Positions 1 to 8,695 of a stretch of 64,000 nucleotides of DNA are shown piece after piece. Numbering within the stretch: position 1 is the stretch's first letter; each line of letters starts with the position of its first letter. The notes beneath the pieces are model-generated. The model did no database searches. It worked only from the letters and a program-made list of their open reading frames with translations, and was not told the origin of the DNA. The stretch spans positions 1-64,000 of the forward strand of contig CCMQ01000002.1 in the NCBI GenBank assembly GCA_000751835.1, in the 5' to 3' direction. The stretch comes from Necropsobacter rosorum. Its GTDB lineage: Bacteria; Pseudomonadota; Gammaproteobacteria; Enterobacterales; Pasteurellaceae. A program made the position numbers and the translations under genes.

Positions 1-641
1 CGAATAATTGCTATCCCCGCACTGGCGCCGATGCGGGTGGCGCCGGCGTCAATCATCGCCAGAGCGGTTTGGGTATCGCGAATGCCGCCGGAGGCTTTCA
101 CTCCGATGGTGCCGACCGTCCGTTTCATTAACGCCACATCTTCCGCCGTCGCACCGCCTTTATTAAACCCGGTGGAGGTTTTCACAAAGGCCACCTGTAA
201 GGCTTTACAAAGTTCGCAGGCCTGCACGATTTCCGCCTTGGTCAGCAGGCAGGTTTCCAGAATCACTTTCAGCGTGATGCCGGCACAGGCGTCCAGTACC
301 GCCTGAATGTCCTCTTTCACCGCCTGCCAGCGGTTGGATTTTATCCAGCCCACATTAATCACCATATCGATTTCATTGGCTCCGGCTTTAATGGCCTCGC
401 GGGCTTCAAAGGCTTTTACCGCACTCAGATTCGCGCCCAGCGGAAAACCGACCACTGTGCAGATTTTCACATCGGTACCGGCTAATTTTTGTTTTGCCAG
501 CGGAATATAACCCGAATTGATACACACCGAACAGAAACCGTGTTCAACGGCTTCGTCACATAGCTGAATAATATCCTGTTCGGTTTTTTCTGCGCTCAGT
601 GCGGTATGGTCAATATATTTTGCAATGTCTTTTGCCTGCAT
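1..641 (-). CDS. deoC: Deoxyribose-phosphate aldolase, 3' end cut by window edge
   Basis: Cytoplasmic class I aldolase that splits 2-deoxyribose-5-phosphate into acetaldehyde and glyceraldehyde-3-phosphate in deoxynucleoside catabolism. The reading frame opens at an ATG (complement 639-641) preceded by GAGGGAAT and runs off the left edge after about 213 residues. The N-terminus [15 protein letters not shown], the Schiff-base lysine in [10 protein letters not shown] and the phosphate-binding SGGIRD near the edge are diagnostic of DeoC. By its spacing it belongs to the short form (about 220 residues, as in Haemophilus and Bacillus) rather than the 259-residue E. coli form. It diverges from the UhpC-like gene, and the 168-bp gap holds a CRP-like site. 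Nothing suggests damage; only the last few residues are missing. Confidence 0.93.
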   Translation of the reverse strand, partial: MQAKDIAKYIDHTALSAEKTEQDIIQLCDEAVEHGFCSVCINSGYIPLAKQKLAGTDVKICTVVGFPLGANLSAVKAFEAREAIKAGANEIDMVINVGWIKSNRWQAVKEDIQAVLDACAGITLKVILETCLLTKAEIVQACELCKALQVAFVKTSTGFNKGGATAEDVALMKRTVGTIGVKASGGIRDTQTALAMIDAGATRIGASAGIAII

Positions 642-710
642 GTTGATTCCCTCGTTTTATGGTTTAAAGAATGGTGTTACTTTTTTCTATCATACACGAA
701 AAAAATGTAC

Positions 711-732
711 AAACTGTGATCTGTGTAACTTT
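711..732. promoter_or_regulatory. Possible CRP site between deoC and the UhpC-like gene
   Basis: The stretch contains TGTGATCTGTG followed by TAACTTTT, so one half is a perfect TGTGA and the other (TAACT for TCACA) matches 3 of 5. It lies about 70 bp before the deoC start and 78 bp before the UhpC-like start, in an AT-rich divergent promoter region. CRP control of carbohydrate and nucleoside genes is usual in Pasteurellaceae. The match is partial, so this is a candidate only. Confidence 0.35.
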
Positions 733-809
733 TTTAACATAAATATCATTATAAACTATTAAATAATAAAATTGTTAAATTAATAACATTAAAGTTAAGG
801 AGAAATACG

Positions 810-2135
810 ATGTTTATTTTTAAACAGGCTGATGATCTTCCGGTCACGAAGAGCAAGGAAGAGATCGACAAAACCTATCGTTATTGGCGGCTGCATCTAA
901 TGATTGTCAGTTATATCGGTTATGCGGTGTTTTATTTTACCCGCAAAGGGTTTAATTTCGTCATGCCGGAAATGCTGGCTGATCTAGGGCTGCAAAAAGC
1001 CGATATCGGGATAATGGGAACGGCGTTTTATCTGACTTACGGGGTATCGAAGTTTCTGTCCGGGGTTATCGGCGATCGTTCCAACCCGCGCTATTTTATG
1101 GGCTTGGGATTAATGGCGACCGGCGTGGTGAATATTTTATTCGGCATGAGTTCGTCTATCTTTATGTTCGTGACGCTGTGGATGATTAACGCCTTTTTCC
1201 AAGGTTGGGGCTGGCCGCCTTGTTCAAAAATTCTGAATACCTGGTATTCGCGTAATGAAAGAGGCCTGTGGTGGGCAATCTGGAATACCTCGCATAATCT
1301 CGGCGGGGCGTTGATTCCGCTGATTGCCGGTGCGGTGGCGTTAGCCTGGGGATGGCGCTACGGCATGATTATTCCCGGTGTGATCGCGGTGATTGTCGGC
1401 ATCGGCTTATGCGTATTATTACGCGATCGGCCGAGTTCCATGGGATTGCCGACGGTGGGCGAATGGCGCAACGATATCGCCGAACAGAAACACGAAAGCG
1501 AAGGGATCGGGCTTTCCACTTGGGAAATTCTGAAAAATTATGTGTTTAAAAATAATATAATCTGGGCGTTAGCGGTGTCGTACGGGCTGGTTTATATTGT
1601 CCGCACCGGCATTAACGACTGGGGAAATCTGTATCTGACTGAAACCCACGGCTATAATCTGTTGCAGGCCAACACGGTGATCTCGTTTTTTGAAGTGGGC
1701 GGATTTCTCGGCGCCTTATTTGCCGGCTGGGGATCGGATAAATTTTTCCATGGCAATCGCACTCAGATGAATATTATTTATGTGGTCGGCATTATTTCCG
1801 TCGCGTTGGGACTGTGGTTTATTCCGACGGACAGTACGGTCGTTATGTCGGCGCTGTTTTTCCTAATGGGATTTTTTATTTTCGGCCCGCAGTTTTTAAT
1901 TGCCATGGCGGCCGCGGAAAATTCCCATAAATACGCCTCGGGCGCCTCCACCGGTTTTGTCAGCCTGTTTGCCTATATCGGCGCGGCAATTGCCGGCCTA
2001 CCACTGTCGTTAATCATTGAAACATTTAAATGGAACGGTTTTTTCGGCACTTTATTTATGATTTCATTGGCTTGCGCACTGCTTTTGATTCTGGTCTTTA
2101 TATTGCAGAAAAGACGTAATCAGTTAAACGGCTGA
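810..2135 (+). CDS. uhpC: UhpC-like hexose-phosphate sensor/transporter (MFS, organophosphate:Pi antiporter family)
   Basis: Inner-membrane protein of 441 residues, close in length to E. coli UhpC (about 439), with the hydrophobic pattern of a 12-helix MFS carrier. Segments that match UhpC rather than UhpT or GlpT as I remember them are YWRLHLM near residue 27, GVSKFLSGVIGDRSNPRYFMG around 79-98, NAFFQGWGWPPC around 130, GLPTVGEWRND around 214 and INDWGNLYLTETHG around 269. UhpC in enterobacteria senses external glucose-6-phosphate for the UhpB kinase; chlamydial UhpC is itself a glucose-6-phosphate carrier. No uhpA, uhpB or uhpT lies beside it. The start is well supported by AAGGAG 8 bases upstream. 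With no partner kinase in view, direct transport is at least as likely as sensing. Confidence 0.82.
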   Translation: MFIFKQADDLPVTKSKEEIDKTYRYWRLHLMIVSYIGYAVFYFTRKGFNFVMPEMLADLGLQKADIGIMGTAFYLTYGVSKFLSGVIGDRSNPRYFMGLGLMATGVVNILFGMSSSIFMFVTLWMINAFFQGWGWPPCSKILNTWYSRNERGLWWAIWNTSHNLGGALIPLIAGAVALAWGWRYGMIIPGVIAVIVGIGLCVLLRDRPSSMGLPTVGEWRNDIAEQKHESEGIGLSTWEILKNYVFKNNIIWALAVSYGLVYIVRTGINDWGNLYLTETHGYNLLQANTVISFFEVGGFLGALFAGWGSDKFFHGNRTQMNIIYVVGIISVALGLWFIPTDSTVVMSALFFLMGFFIFGPQFLIAMAAAENSHKYASGASTGFVSLFAYIGAAIAGLPLSLIIETFKWNGFFGTLFMISLACALLLILVFILQKRRNQLNG

Positions 2136-2151
2136 TAGCAAAAATGTGTAT

Positions 2152-2219
2152 AAAAACCGTATTTTTATGTTGATTAAAGATGCTCTGGCTTATTATAGGA
2201 TCAAACTGATACGGTTTTT
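2152..2219. terminator. Long-loop inverted repeat between convergent genes, possible terminator
   Basis: AAAAACCGTAT at 2152-2162 and ATACGGTTTTT at 2209-2219 form a perfect 11-bp stem around a 46-base loop, with a T-run on either strand's 3' side. It lies just after the UhpC-like gene and before the end of treR, which converges on it. The loop is long for an intrinsic terminator, so the call is tentative. Confidence 0.4.
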
Positions 2220-2296
2220 GGGAACTGAAAAAAGCAAAATAAAATCAGTGAACTGAAAAGTGCGGTCGTTTTTTCGACAGTTTTTTAAGCCGTATC

Positions 2297-3259
2297 TTAG
2301 GAGCGGGGTACTGGATTTTGTTGTAGTAGGCAATCCACACAATAATGCTTAACCGGTTCGCCGTTTAAACGCGCTAATAATTGGGTCACTGCGATGTCGC
2401 CGGCCTGCGCAAAACCCGGTTCGACCGTCAGAATGGCGGGAAACAGAAATTGCAGCAGCGGGTTGTTGCCTACGGCGCAGACCTGAACGGATTGCAAGCG
2501 CTGTTCCTGTAAATATTTGATGGCGCCGATGGCCTGGCTGTCCGTGGCGCAGACTAATGCGGAAACTGGTTCGGAAATGACCGCACTTGCATGCTGATAC
2601 GCCCAATGATAACCGAGTTCGCCCTGTACGGAGCGCGGAGAAAGGTGATAAGTGCGGCAAAACTGCAAGTAACTTTGATGGCGTCGGTAACCGGTGGTGG
2701 CATCCTGATCCGTCACGCCGAGATAGGCGATATGCCGATGGCCATGGGCGTAAAGATGTGTCATTAGCAGGCGGATTGCCTTTTCATCGTCATAATAAAC
2801 CGAAGAGACGGCGGGATAACGGCGGGCGATAACCACCATTTTATCTTCCCAGCCGGTCAGGCTGCGTTCGTCCAGCTCGCTGAATGCAAAGAGGATCACA
2901 CCGTCCACCGCCCGTTGGCTGAAAAAATTAAGCTGCTCTTGTACGGCGGACGGGCTGAACTGACTTTCGACGATAATCGGTTCGCATTGGTTGGCGTACA
3001 GGCGCGGCAGCATCGTGGCGAGCGCCTGATTTTCCGAAGCGGAAGATAAGCGGGAAACGATAATACCGATAGTGCGGTTATTGATGCCGCGCATGGAGCG
3101 GGCGGATTTGGACGGTTGAAACCCGCATCGGCGGATAATTTCTTCCACCCGCCGGCGGGTTTGTGCGCTGACCTTCGGATCGTTATTCAACACCCGCGAG
3201 ACGGTGGATTTGCCGACGCCGCTAAGTTGCGCAATATCTTTGATGGTCAGTTTCGCCAT
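2297..3259 (-). CDS. treR: LacI-family trehalose operon repressor
   Basis: Cytoplasmic DNA-binding repressor of 320 residues (E. coli TreR about 315). The N-terminal LacI helix-turn-helix reads LTIKDIAQLSGVGKSTVSRV (residues 4-23), followed by the hinge helix and a periplasmic-binding-like effector domain. MLPRLYANQCEPIIVESQFS, the YYDDEKAIRLLM segment and DATTGYRRHQSYLQFC match TreR, whose inducer is trehalose-6-phosphate. I chose the ATG at 3257-3259, which puts the helix-turn-helix at the usual place; an in-frame start 60 bases upstream would lie inside bcr. It follows bcr after a 2-base gap, so it is probably cotranscribed with rsuA and bcr. The treBC genes it should control are not in the window. 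Confidence 0.85.
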   Translation of the reverse strand: MAKLTIKDIAQLSGVGKSTVSRVLNNDPKVSAQTRRRVEEIIRRCGFQPSKSARSMRGINNRTIGIIVSRLSSASENQALATMLPRLYANQCEPIIVESQFSPSAVQEQLNFFSQRAVDGVILFAFSELDERSLTGWEDKMVVIARRYPAVSSVYYDDEKAIRLLMTHLYAHGHRHIAYLGVTDQDATTGYRRHQSYLQFCRTYHLSPRSVQGELGYHWAYQHASAVISEPVSALVCATDSQAIGAIKYLQEQRLQSVQVCAVGNNPLLQFLFPAILTVEPGFAQAGDIAVTQLLARLNGEPVKHYCVDCLLQQNPVPRS

Positions 3260-3261
3260 AG

Positions 3262-4458
3262 TTATTTCAGATTTCGATAGGTTAAAAAATAATAAAAACT
3301 GACGGCGATCAGCGAACACAGCGTCATGGTCAGCAACATGGGAACGGCGGTTTTCATTTCCATTAAGGCGACCAGCGAGCCGACCGTAGCGCCGGTACCG
3401 AAGCGGACGCTACCGACCATGGAATTGGCCGTGCCCGCCATCGAGGGAAATTTTTCCAGAATGGAGGCCATCGCATTGGAGCCGATCACCGAATTTTGCC
3501 CGACGAACAGGGCGACACCGATTGCCATCGGCCAAAAGCCGAGATCAAACATTGCCACCAGAAACAGCCAGATGCCGGCGATAAACTGCACGCTTAAGCC
3601 TGCCTGTAGCATTTTTTCCGCGCCGATTTTGGTGACCAGACGCCCGTTCAAAAACGAGCCGAGGGTCATCACGCCGATATTCAGCATAAAGAAATAACCG
3701 AAATGCTGCACCGGTACGCCGTAAATACCGATGTAAACGATGGAACCGGCGGTAATGAAGGCGAACAGCCCGCCAAACCCGAAAGCGCCGGTAAACATAT
3801 AGCCGAGCACTTCTTTTTTCTTCCACAGATTGACAAAATTACGCGCGATAACGGTTAACCGCAGCGGAATGCGATTTTCTTTTTTGTGGGTTTCCGGAAT
3901 GATGAAATAGACCAGCAGAACGCTCAAACCGCCCATGGCGGAAATCACATAAAAAATGGAATGCCAGTGAAAATAAGAAACCAGATAACCGCCGATAATC
4001 GGCGCCACCAGCGGCGCGATCATAAAGACCAGCGTGATGGTGGACATAGTGCGCGAGAGTTCATTTTTACTGAACAGATCCCGCAGCAGCGCGCCTGCCA
4101 GTACCACGGGCGCAGCGCCGAAGAAACCTTGGATAAAGCGCAGCAGCGTGAAGCTGCCGATATATTCCACCCGGGTCAGACTTAAGGCGGTCAGCGCACT
4201 GACGATCACTCCCAGCAAGATAATCGGTTTGCGCCCGAAACTGTCGCCCACCGGCCCCCAGAACAGTTGCCCGGCGGCCATTCCGTAAGCGAAAAAAGTC
4301 AGCGTATGCTGAACCTGTTCCGGGCTGACCTGCAGATCCTGTGCGATATTCAAAAACGCCGGCAGGTACATATCCACTCCCAGCGGCGGCAGCATAGACA
4401 ATATGCCGAGGGTGAGAATAAAAATAAAACCGGCTTGGTGAACGTTGTTATTATGCAA
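3262..4458 (-). CDS. bcr: Bcr/CflA-family drug efflux MFS transporter
   Basis: Inner-membrane proton-driven efflux protein, 398 residues, typical for the Bcr/CflA (DHA1) group. Markers are GVDMYLPAF in the first helix, GQLFWGPVGDSFGRKP (MFS motif A, around residues 62-77), and FIQGFFGAAPVVLAGALLRD (motif C region, around 108-127). It probably starts at a TTG (complement 4456-4458): the Shine-Dalgarno AAAGGA is formed by the last codons of rsuA and sits 6 bases before the TTG, implying translational coupling. I recall rsuA-bcr as a conserved pair in Haemophilus. Substrates (bicyclomycin, sulfonamides, chloramphenicol in relatives) cannot be told from sequence. Confidence 0.88.
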   Translation of the reverse strand: MHNNNVHQAGFIFILTLGILSMLPPLGVDMYLPAFLNIAQDLQVSPEQVQHTLTFFAYGMAAGQLFWGPVGDSFGRKPIILLGVIVSALTALSLTRVEYIGSFTLLRFIQGFFGAAPVVLAGALLRDLFSKNELSRTMSTITLVFMIAPLVAPIIGGYLVSYFHWHSIFYVISAMGGLSVLLVYFIIPETHKKENRIPLRLTVIARNFVNLWKKKEVLGYMFTGAFGFGGLFAFITAGSIVYIGIYGVPVQHFGYFFMLNIGVMTLGSFLNGRLVTKIGAEKMLQAGLSVQFIAGIWLFLVAMFDLGFWPMAIGVALFVGQNSVIGSNAMASILEKFPSMAGTANSMVGSVRFGTGATVGSLVALMEMKTAVPMLLTMTLCSLIAVSFYYFLTYRNLK

Positions 4459-4461
4459 AAT

Positions 4462-5163
4462 TTATCCTTTGGTTAAGCGTGCGATTTCTGCCGCACTCAG
4501 CGGGCGGTATTCACCTTCCGGCAGCCGGTCGTCCAGCTCAACGCCGCCGATTCGCCAGCGGTGCAGGGCGACGACTTTATTGCCTAAAGCGGCGAACATG
4601 CGTTTTACCTGATGATAACGCCCTTCGCTGATGGTCAGATCAACGGTGTAATCATCAAGAATCGTCAGCGCGGCCGGTTTGGTCGGCTGTTTCTCACCGC
4701 GCAGCAAGATGCCCTGTTCGCAGGCCTGTCGATAGTGGCTTTCCACCGGATCGGCAAGACCGACCCGATAAGTTTTTTCACAATGATGTTTCGGCGAGGT
4801 GATCCGATGTGACCATTGCCCGTCGTCGGTCAGCAGCACCAAACCGGTGGTATCGGCGTCCAGCCGGCCGGCGCAGTGCAGTTTGCCGGCCAGCGGATAA
4901 TCGAAAAACTGATAGACGGTCGGGTAATTGCCTTCATCATGGGTGCAAACATAGCCTTGCGGTTTGTGCAGCATAATATATTGACCGCTTGCCACCCAAG
5001 GCAGCAATTCGCCGTTGAAGCGGATCTCATCCGCCTCGCTGATTTTAACGGCGCCGTTTTTTTCAATTTTATCGTTCAAACTGACCGCACTTTGGCGCAG
5101 GGCTTTAGTGGCCTGTGCGCGGGTAAGGCCGGTATTTTCCGCCAGAAATTTATCTAATCGCAT
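4462..5163 (-). CDS. rsuA: 16S rRNA pseudouridine(516) synthase
   Basis: Modifies U516 of 16S rRNA during small-subunit assembly. The 233-residue product has an N-terminal S4 RNA-binding domain (MRLDKFLAENTGLTRAQA) and the RsuA/RluB-type catalytic domain with the essential Asp in GRLDADTTGLVLLT (about residues 100-113), then the RYHQVKRMFAALGNKV motif near 186-201. Two consecutive ATG codons (5166 and 5163) are possible; I prefer the second, giving MRLDKF as in homologues. It is the first gene of a minus-strand unit with bcr (3 bases downstream) and treR. An exact USS lies inside at 5084-5092 and encodes SAV in the RQSAVSL segment. Confidence 0.93.
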   Translation of the reverse strand: MRLDKFLAENTGLTRAQATKALRQSAVSLNDKIEKNGAVKISEADEIRFNGELLPWVASGQYIMLHKPQGYVCTHDEGNYPTVYQFFDYPLAGKLHCAGRLDADTTGLVLLTDDGQWSHRITSPKHHCEKTYRVGLADPVESHYRQACEQGILLRGEKQPTKPAALTILDDYTVDLTISEGRYHQVKRMFAALGNKVVALHRWRIGGVELDDRLPEGEYRPLSAAEIARLTKG

Positions 5164-5392
5164 CATGTCGTCGTATTTCCATTTTCAATGGCACGCATTT
5201 TACTACATATTACGCCAAAACCCTAAATTCTGCACCCTGCTGAATCGGCTAAGGCGGGCGAAAAGTGCGGTGCTTTTTAGCGGAGAATAATCAATAATGT
5301 GTTTTGAATCACAGATTTTCTGATTTTTTTGCCTATAATAAACAGGCTTAAGCTGTTTTTAGATGTAACGTTAATTTTAGAAGGATCGTTTT

Positions 5393-7663
5393 ATGGATGC
5401 ACAACTACGTCAAGCCGCATTGGATTTTCATGAATTTCCGCAACCGGGCAAAATTGAAGTCACGCCGACCAAATCGCTGGCAACCCAGCGCGATTTAGCT
5501 TTGGCCTATTCGCCGGGAGTGGCGATGCCTTGTCTGGAAATTCAGGCGGATCCGGCCTTGGCTTATCGTTATACTGCGCGCGGCAATCTGGTCGCCGTCA
5601 TTTCGAACGGTACTGCGGTGCTGGGGCTGGGCAATATCGGCGCGCTGGCCGGTAAACCGGTGATGGAAGGTAAAGGGGTTTTATTTAAAAAATTTGCCGG
5701 CGTGGATGTGTTCGATATCGAGATCGACGAAAAAGATCCGGAAAAACTGGTGGAAATTATCGCCGCACTTGAGCCGACCTTCGGCGGCATTAATCTGGAA
5801 GATATTAAAGCGCCGGAGTGTTTTTATATTGAACAGAAACTGCGCGAACGCATGAATATTCCGGTATTCCATGACGATCAGCACGGCACGGCGATTATCT
5901 CCGCCGCCGCGGTGATCAACGGGCTGCGCATCGTCAATAAAAAAATCGAGGAAGTCAGACTGGTCGCCTCCGGCGCGGGTGCGGCGTCAATCGCCTGTCT
6001 GAATTTGTTGGTTTCACTGGGGATGAAACGGGAAAATATCATCGTGTGTGATTCCAAAGGGGTGATTTACAAAGGCCGCGATGAGCGGATGGACGACACC
6101 AAAAAACATTACGCCATTGAGGATAACGGCACCCGCACCTTAGCGGACGCCATTCCTGATGCGGATATTTTCCTCGGCTGTTCCGCCGCGGGCGCGCTGA
6201 CTCAGGAGATGGTGAAAACCATGGGGCCAAGCCCGCTGATTCTGGCGCTGGCCAATCCGGAACCGGAAATTTTACCGCCGCTGGCGAAAGCGGTGCGCCC
6301 GGATGCGATTGTGTGTACCGGCCGTTCCGATTATCCGAATCAGGTCAACAACGTGCTGTGCTTCCCGTTTATTTTCCGCGGCGCGCTGGATGTCAGCGCC
6401 ACCACCATTAATGAAGAAATGAAGCTGGCGGCGGTGTATGCCATTGCCGATCTCGCCTTAGCGGAACAAAGCGATGTGGTGACGTCCGCTTACGGCGACA
6501 GCGAAGTATCGTTCGGGCCGGAATATATTATTCCGAAACCCTTTGATCCGCGCCTGATTGTCAAAATTGCTCCGGCGGTGGCGAAAGCGGCGATGGACAG
6601 CGGCGTGGCGACCCGGCCGATCGAGGATTTTGATGCGTATATCGAAAAACTGACTCAGTTCGTGTATAAAACCAACCTGTTTATGAAACCGGTATTCGCA
6701 CAGGCAAAACAGGATAAAAAACGGGTGCTGCTGACCGACGGTGAGGAAGCCCGCGTGCTGCATGCGGTGCAGGAAATCGCCACCCTAGGGATTGCCGCAC
6801 CGATTTTATTGGGGCGCACTGCAGTGATTGAGCAGACAATCAAAAAACTGGGGCTGCACCTTGAACAGGGACGTGATTTTGCCATCATTGATATTGAAAA
6901 TAACCCGTATTATGAAGAATGCTGGACGGCTTATTATAACGAGCTGAAACGCCGCGGCATGACGCAGGCGGGGGCAAAACGAAAAATGCTGCATAATCCG
7001 ACCGCACTTGGCACCATGCTGCTGGCACTGGGCAAGGCGGATGCCATGCTGTGCGGGCTGGTCGGCCCGTATGCCTCTCATTTAACCGCGATTAAAGATA
7101 TTATCGGCGTCAAAGCGGGCGCGATTCCCGCCACGGTAAACGGGCTGGTACTGCCGACCGGCAACCTGTTTATCGCCGATACTTTCGTTAACCGCAATCC
7201 GAGCGCGCAGGAACTGGCGGAAATCACCTTGATGTCCGCTGCCGAAGTCCGCCGTTTCGGGATCGAACCGCAAGTGGCGTTGGTATCGCATTCCAACTAT
7301 GGCAGCTTTGATGATCCAAGTGCGGTGAAAATGCGCGAAGTTTTACGCTTGGTTAAAGCGCGCGCGCCGGAACTGATTATCGACGGCGAAATGCACTGCG
7401 ATGTGGCGCTGTCGGAAACGCTGCGCCGGGATATTATGCCGGACAGCCCGCTTAAAGGGGCGGCGAATTTGCTGATTATGCCGAATATGGAAGCGGCGCG
7501 CATCAGTCTGAATTTGTTGCAAGGTACGGCAACTCCGATCACCATCGGCCCGATCCTGATGGGGATGGAAAAAACCGCGCATATTTTAACCTCCGCCTCA
7601 TCGGTTCGCCGTATTATTAATATGGTGGCGGTGGCCGCGGTAAAAGCCCAGCAGGATAAATAA
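5393..7663 (+). CDS. maeB: NADP-dependent malic enzyme, MaeB type with phosphotransacetylase-like domain
   Basis: Oxidatively decarboxylates malate to pyruvate with NADP, giving NADPH and linking C4 and C3 metabolism. At 756 residues it matches E. coli MaeB (759). Residues 1 to about 430 are the malic enzyme ([14 protein letters not shown] near 38, FHDDQHGTA near 161, SGAGAAS NAD(P) loop near 193, ANPEPEI near 286); about 430-756 is a phosphotransacetylase-like domain that in the family senses acetyl-CoA rather than catalysing. Start ATG has AAGGAT upstream. It is monocistronic, ends in a clear hairpin terminator and carries exact USS cores at 7001 and 7318. A second malic-type enzyme lies at 31469-33109. 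Confidence 0.95.
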   Translation: MDAQLRQAALDFHEFPQPGKIEVTPTKSLATQRDLALAYSPGVAMPCLEIQADPALAYRYTARGNLVAVISNGTAVLGLGNIGALAGKPVMEGKGVLFKKFAGVDVFDIEIDEKDPEKLVEIIAALEPTFGGINLEDIKAPECFYIEQKLRERMNIPVFHDDQHGTAIISAAAVINGLRIVNKKIEEVRLVASGAGAASIACLNLLVSLGMKRENIIVCDSKGVIYKGRDERMDDTKKHYAIEDNGTRTLADAIPDADIFLGCSAAGALTQEMVKTMGPSPLILALANPEPEILPPLAKAVRPDAIVCTGRSDYPNQVNNVLCFPFIFRGALDVSATTINEEMKLAAVYAIADLALAEQSDVVTSAYGDSEVSFGPEYIIPKPFDPRLIVKIAPAVAKAAMDSGVATRPIEDFDAYIEKLTQFVYKTNLFMKPVFAQAKQDKKRVLLTDGEEARVLHAVQEIATLGIAAPILLGRTAVIEQTIKKLGLHLEQGRDFAIIDIENNPYYEECWTAYYNELKRRGMTQAGAKRKMLHNPTALGTMLLALGKADAMLCGLVGPYASHLTAIKDIIGVKAGAIPATVNGLVLPTGNLFIADTFVNRNPSAQELAEITLMSAAEVRRFGIEPQVALVSHSNYGSFDDPSAVKMREVLRLVKARAPELIIDGEMHCDVALSETLRRDIMPDSPLKGAANLLIMPNMEAARISLNLLQGTATPITIGPILMGMEKTAHILTSASSVRRIINMVAVAAVKAQQDK

Positions 7664-7682
7664 GTTATCCTCCTTCTACACA

Positions 7683-7712
7683 CGGGGCGGCATGCAGGCC
7701 GCCCTGTTTTTT
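7683..7712 (+). terminator. Intrinsic terminator of maeB
   Basis: CGGGGCGGC (7683-7691) pairs with GCCGCCCTG (7699-7707), a 9-bp stem with one G-U pair and a 7-base loop, followed by a run of six T. It starts 20 bases after the maeB stop codon. Confidence 0.85.
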
Positions 7713-7732
7713 AACAAAAATTTAAACTTTTA

Positions 7733-7746
7733 ATGATCTTAATCAA
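7733..7746. promoter_or_regulatory. FNR-type box upstream of sodA
   Basis: ATGATCTTAATCAA matches the FNR consensus TTGAT-N4-ATCAA at 9 of 10 fixed positions. It begins 75 bases before the sodA start, just upstream of a plausible promoter (TTGTTA at 7752-7757 and TTACTA at 7775-7780, 17-base spacer). FNR and ArcA repress sodA in E. coli. Whether this box represses or activates here cannot be read from position alone. Confidence 0.55.
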
Positions 7747-7807
7747 TTTTTTTGTTAAGATTTTATCGGCTTTATTACTAACGATTATTTTACAGAAGGA
7801 TACTCAT

Positions 7808-8449
7808 ATGTCTTATACTTTACCTGAACTAGGCTATGCCTATGATGCATTAGAACCGCATTTCGACGCACAAACCATGGAAATTCACCATTCTAAACAC
7901 CACCAGACTTATGTGAACAATGCCAATGCCGTATTGGAAACATTGCCGGAATTTGCCGATTTATGCCCGGGCGAATTAATTTCCAAACTGGCTTCCGTGC
8001 CGGCGGATAAACGCACTGCCGTGCGCAACAATGCGGGCGGTCACGCCAATCACAGCTTATTCTGGAAAGGGCTGAAAAAAGGCACCACTTTACAGGGCGC
8101 GTTAAAAGACGCCATTATTCGTGATTTCGGTTCCGTAGAGGCGTTCAAAGCGGAATTTGAAAAAGCGGCGGCAACCCGTTTCGGTTCCGGTTGGGCATGG
8201 TTAGTGTTAAATCAGGGTAAACTGGAAGTGGTTTCGACCGCCAATCAGGACAGCCCGTTAATGGGGAAAGATATCGCCGGCTGCGAAGGCTTCCCGCTGA
8301 TTGCGCTGGATGTTTGGGAACATGCTTATTACTTAAAATTCCAAAACCGTCGCCCGGATTACATCAAAGAATTCTGGAACGTGGTAAACTGGGATTATGC
8401 CGCAGAACGTTTCGAAAAAAAATCGGCGGATTGCAAGTGCGCTAAATAA
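7808..8449 (+). CDS. sodA: Manganese superoxide dismutase
   Basis: Cytoplasmic homodimeric enzyme converting superoxide to hydrogen peroxide and oxygen; 213 residues. Metal ligands are visible: His in [12 protein letters not shown], His in [10 protein letters not shown], and Asp and His in [18 protein letters not shown] and the Gln in [10 protein letters not shown] indicate the Mn rather than Fe subtype. I chose the ATG at 7808 ([13 protein letters not shown]), preceded by GAAGGA; a longer in-frame ORF upstream encodes only promoter DNA. The product lacks a signal peptide. An FNR-type box lies upstream and a strong terminator follows. Confidence 0.95.
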   Translation: MSYTLPELGYAYDALEPHFDAQTMEIHHSKHHQTYVNNANAVLETLPEFADLCPGELISKLASVPADKRTAVRNNAGGHANHSLFWKGLKKGTTLQGALKDAIIRDFGSVEAFKAEFEKAAATRFGSGWAWLVLNQGKLEVVSTANQDSPLMGKDIAGCEGFPLIALDVWEHAYYLKFQNRRPDYIKEFWNVVNWDYAAERFEKKSADCKCAK

Positions 8450-8471
8450 TCACTGATTGCTTGTTTAGTAA

Positions 8472-8496
8472 AGCCCGGGATGACCGGGCTTTTTTG
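8472..8496 (+). terminator. Intrinsic terminator of sodA
   Basis: AGCCCGG (8472-8478) pairs with CCGGGCT (8484-8490) around the loop GATGA, followed directly by a run of T. It begins about 20 bases after the sodA stop. Confidence 0.88.
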
Positions 8497-8695
8497 TGGA
8501 AGAGGACTTTTTGGTTTTTATATTGTTATCGCTGTTTTTATTAAAAATAATCTAATAAATAAAAGTTTTTTCAAAATTATTTCTATATAAGATTGTTTTT
8601 TTATTGTTTATATTTAAAATCCTAACTGTTCGCCTCAAGGGGCGCGGATTAGATTTTGATATAACAAAAACAACAATGATTTATAGGAAGTGATG

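Noticed and set aside
7733-7807. 25-residue extension of sodA
   Set aside because: It translates promoter DNA including the FNR box; MSYTLPEL with GAAGGA upstream is the family start.
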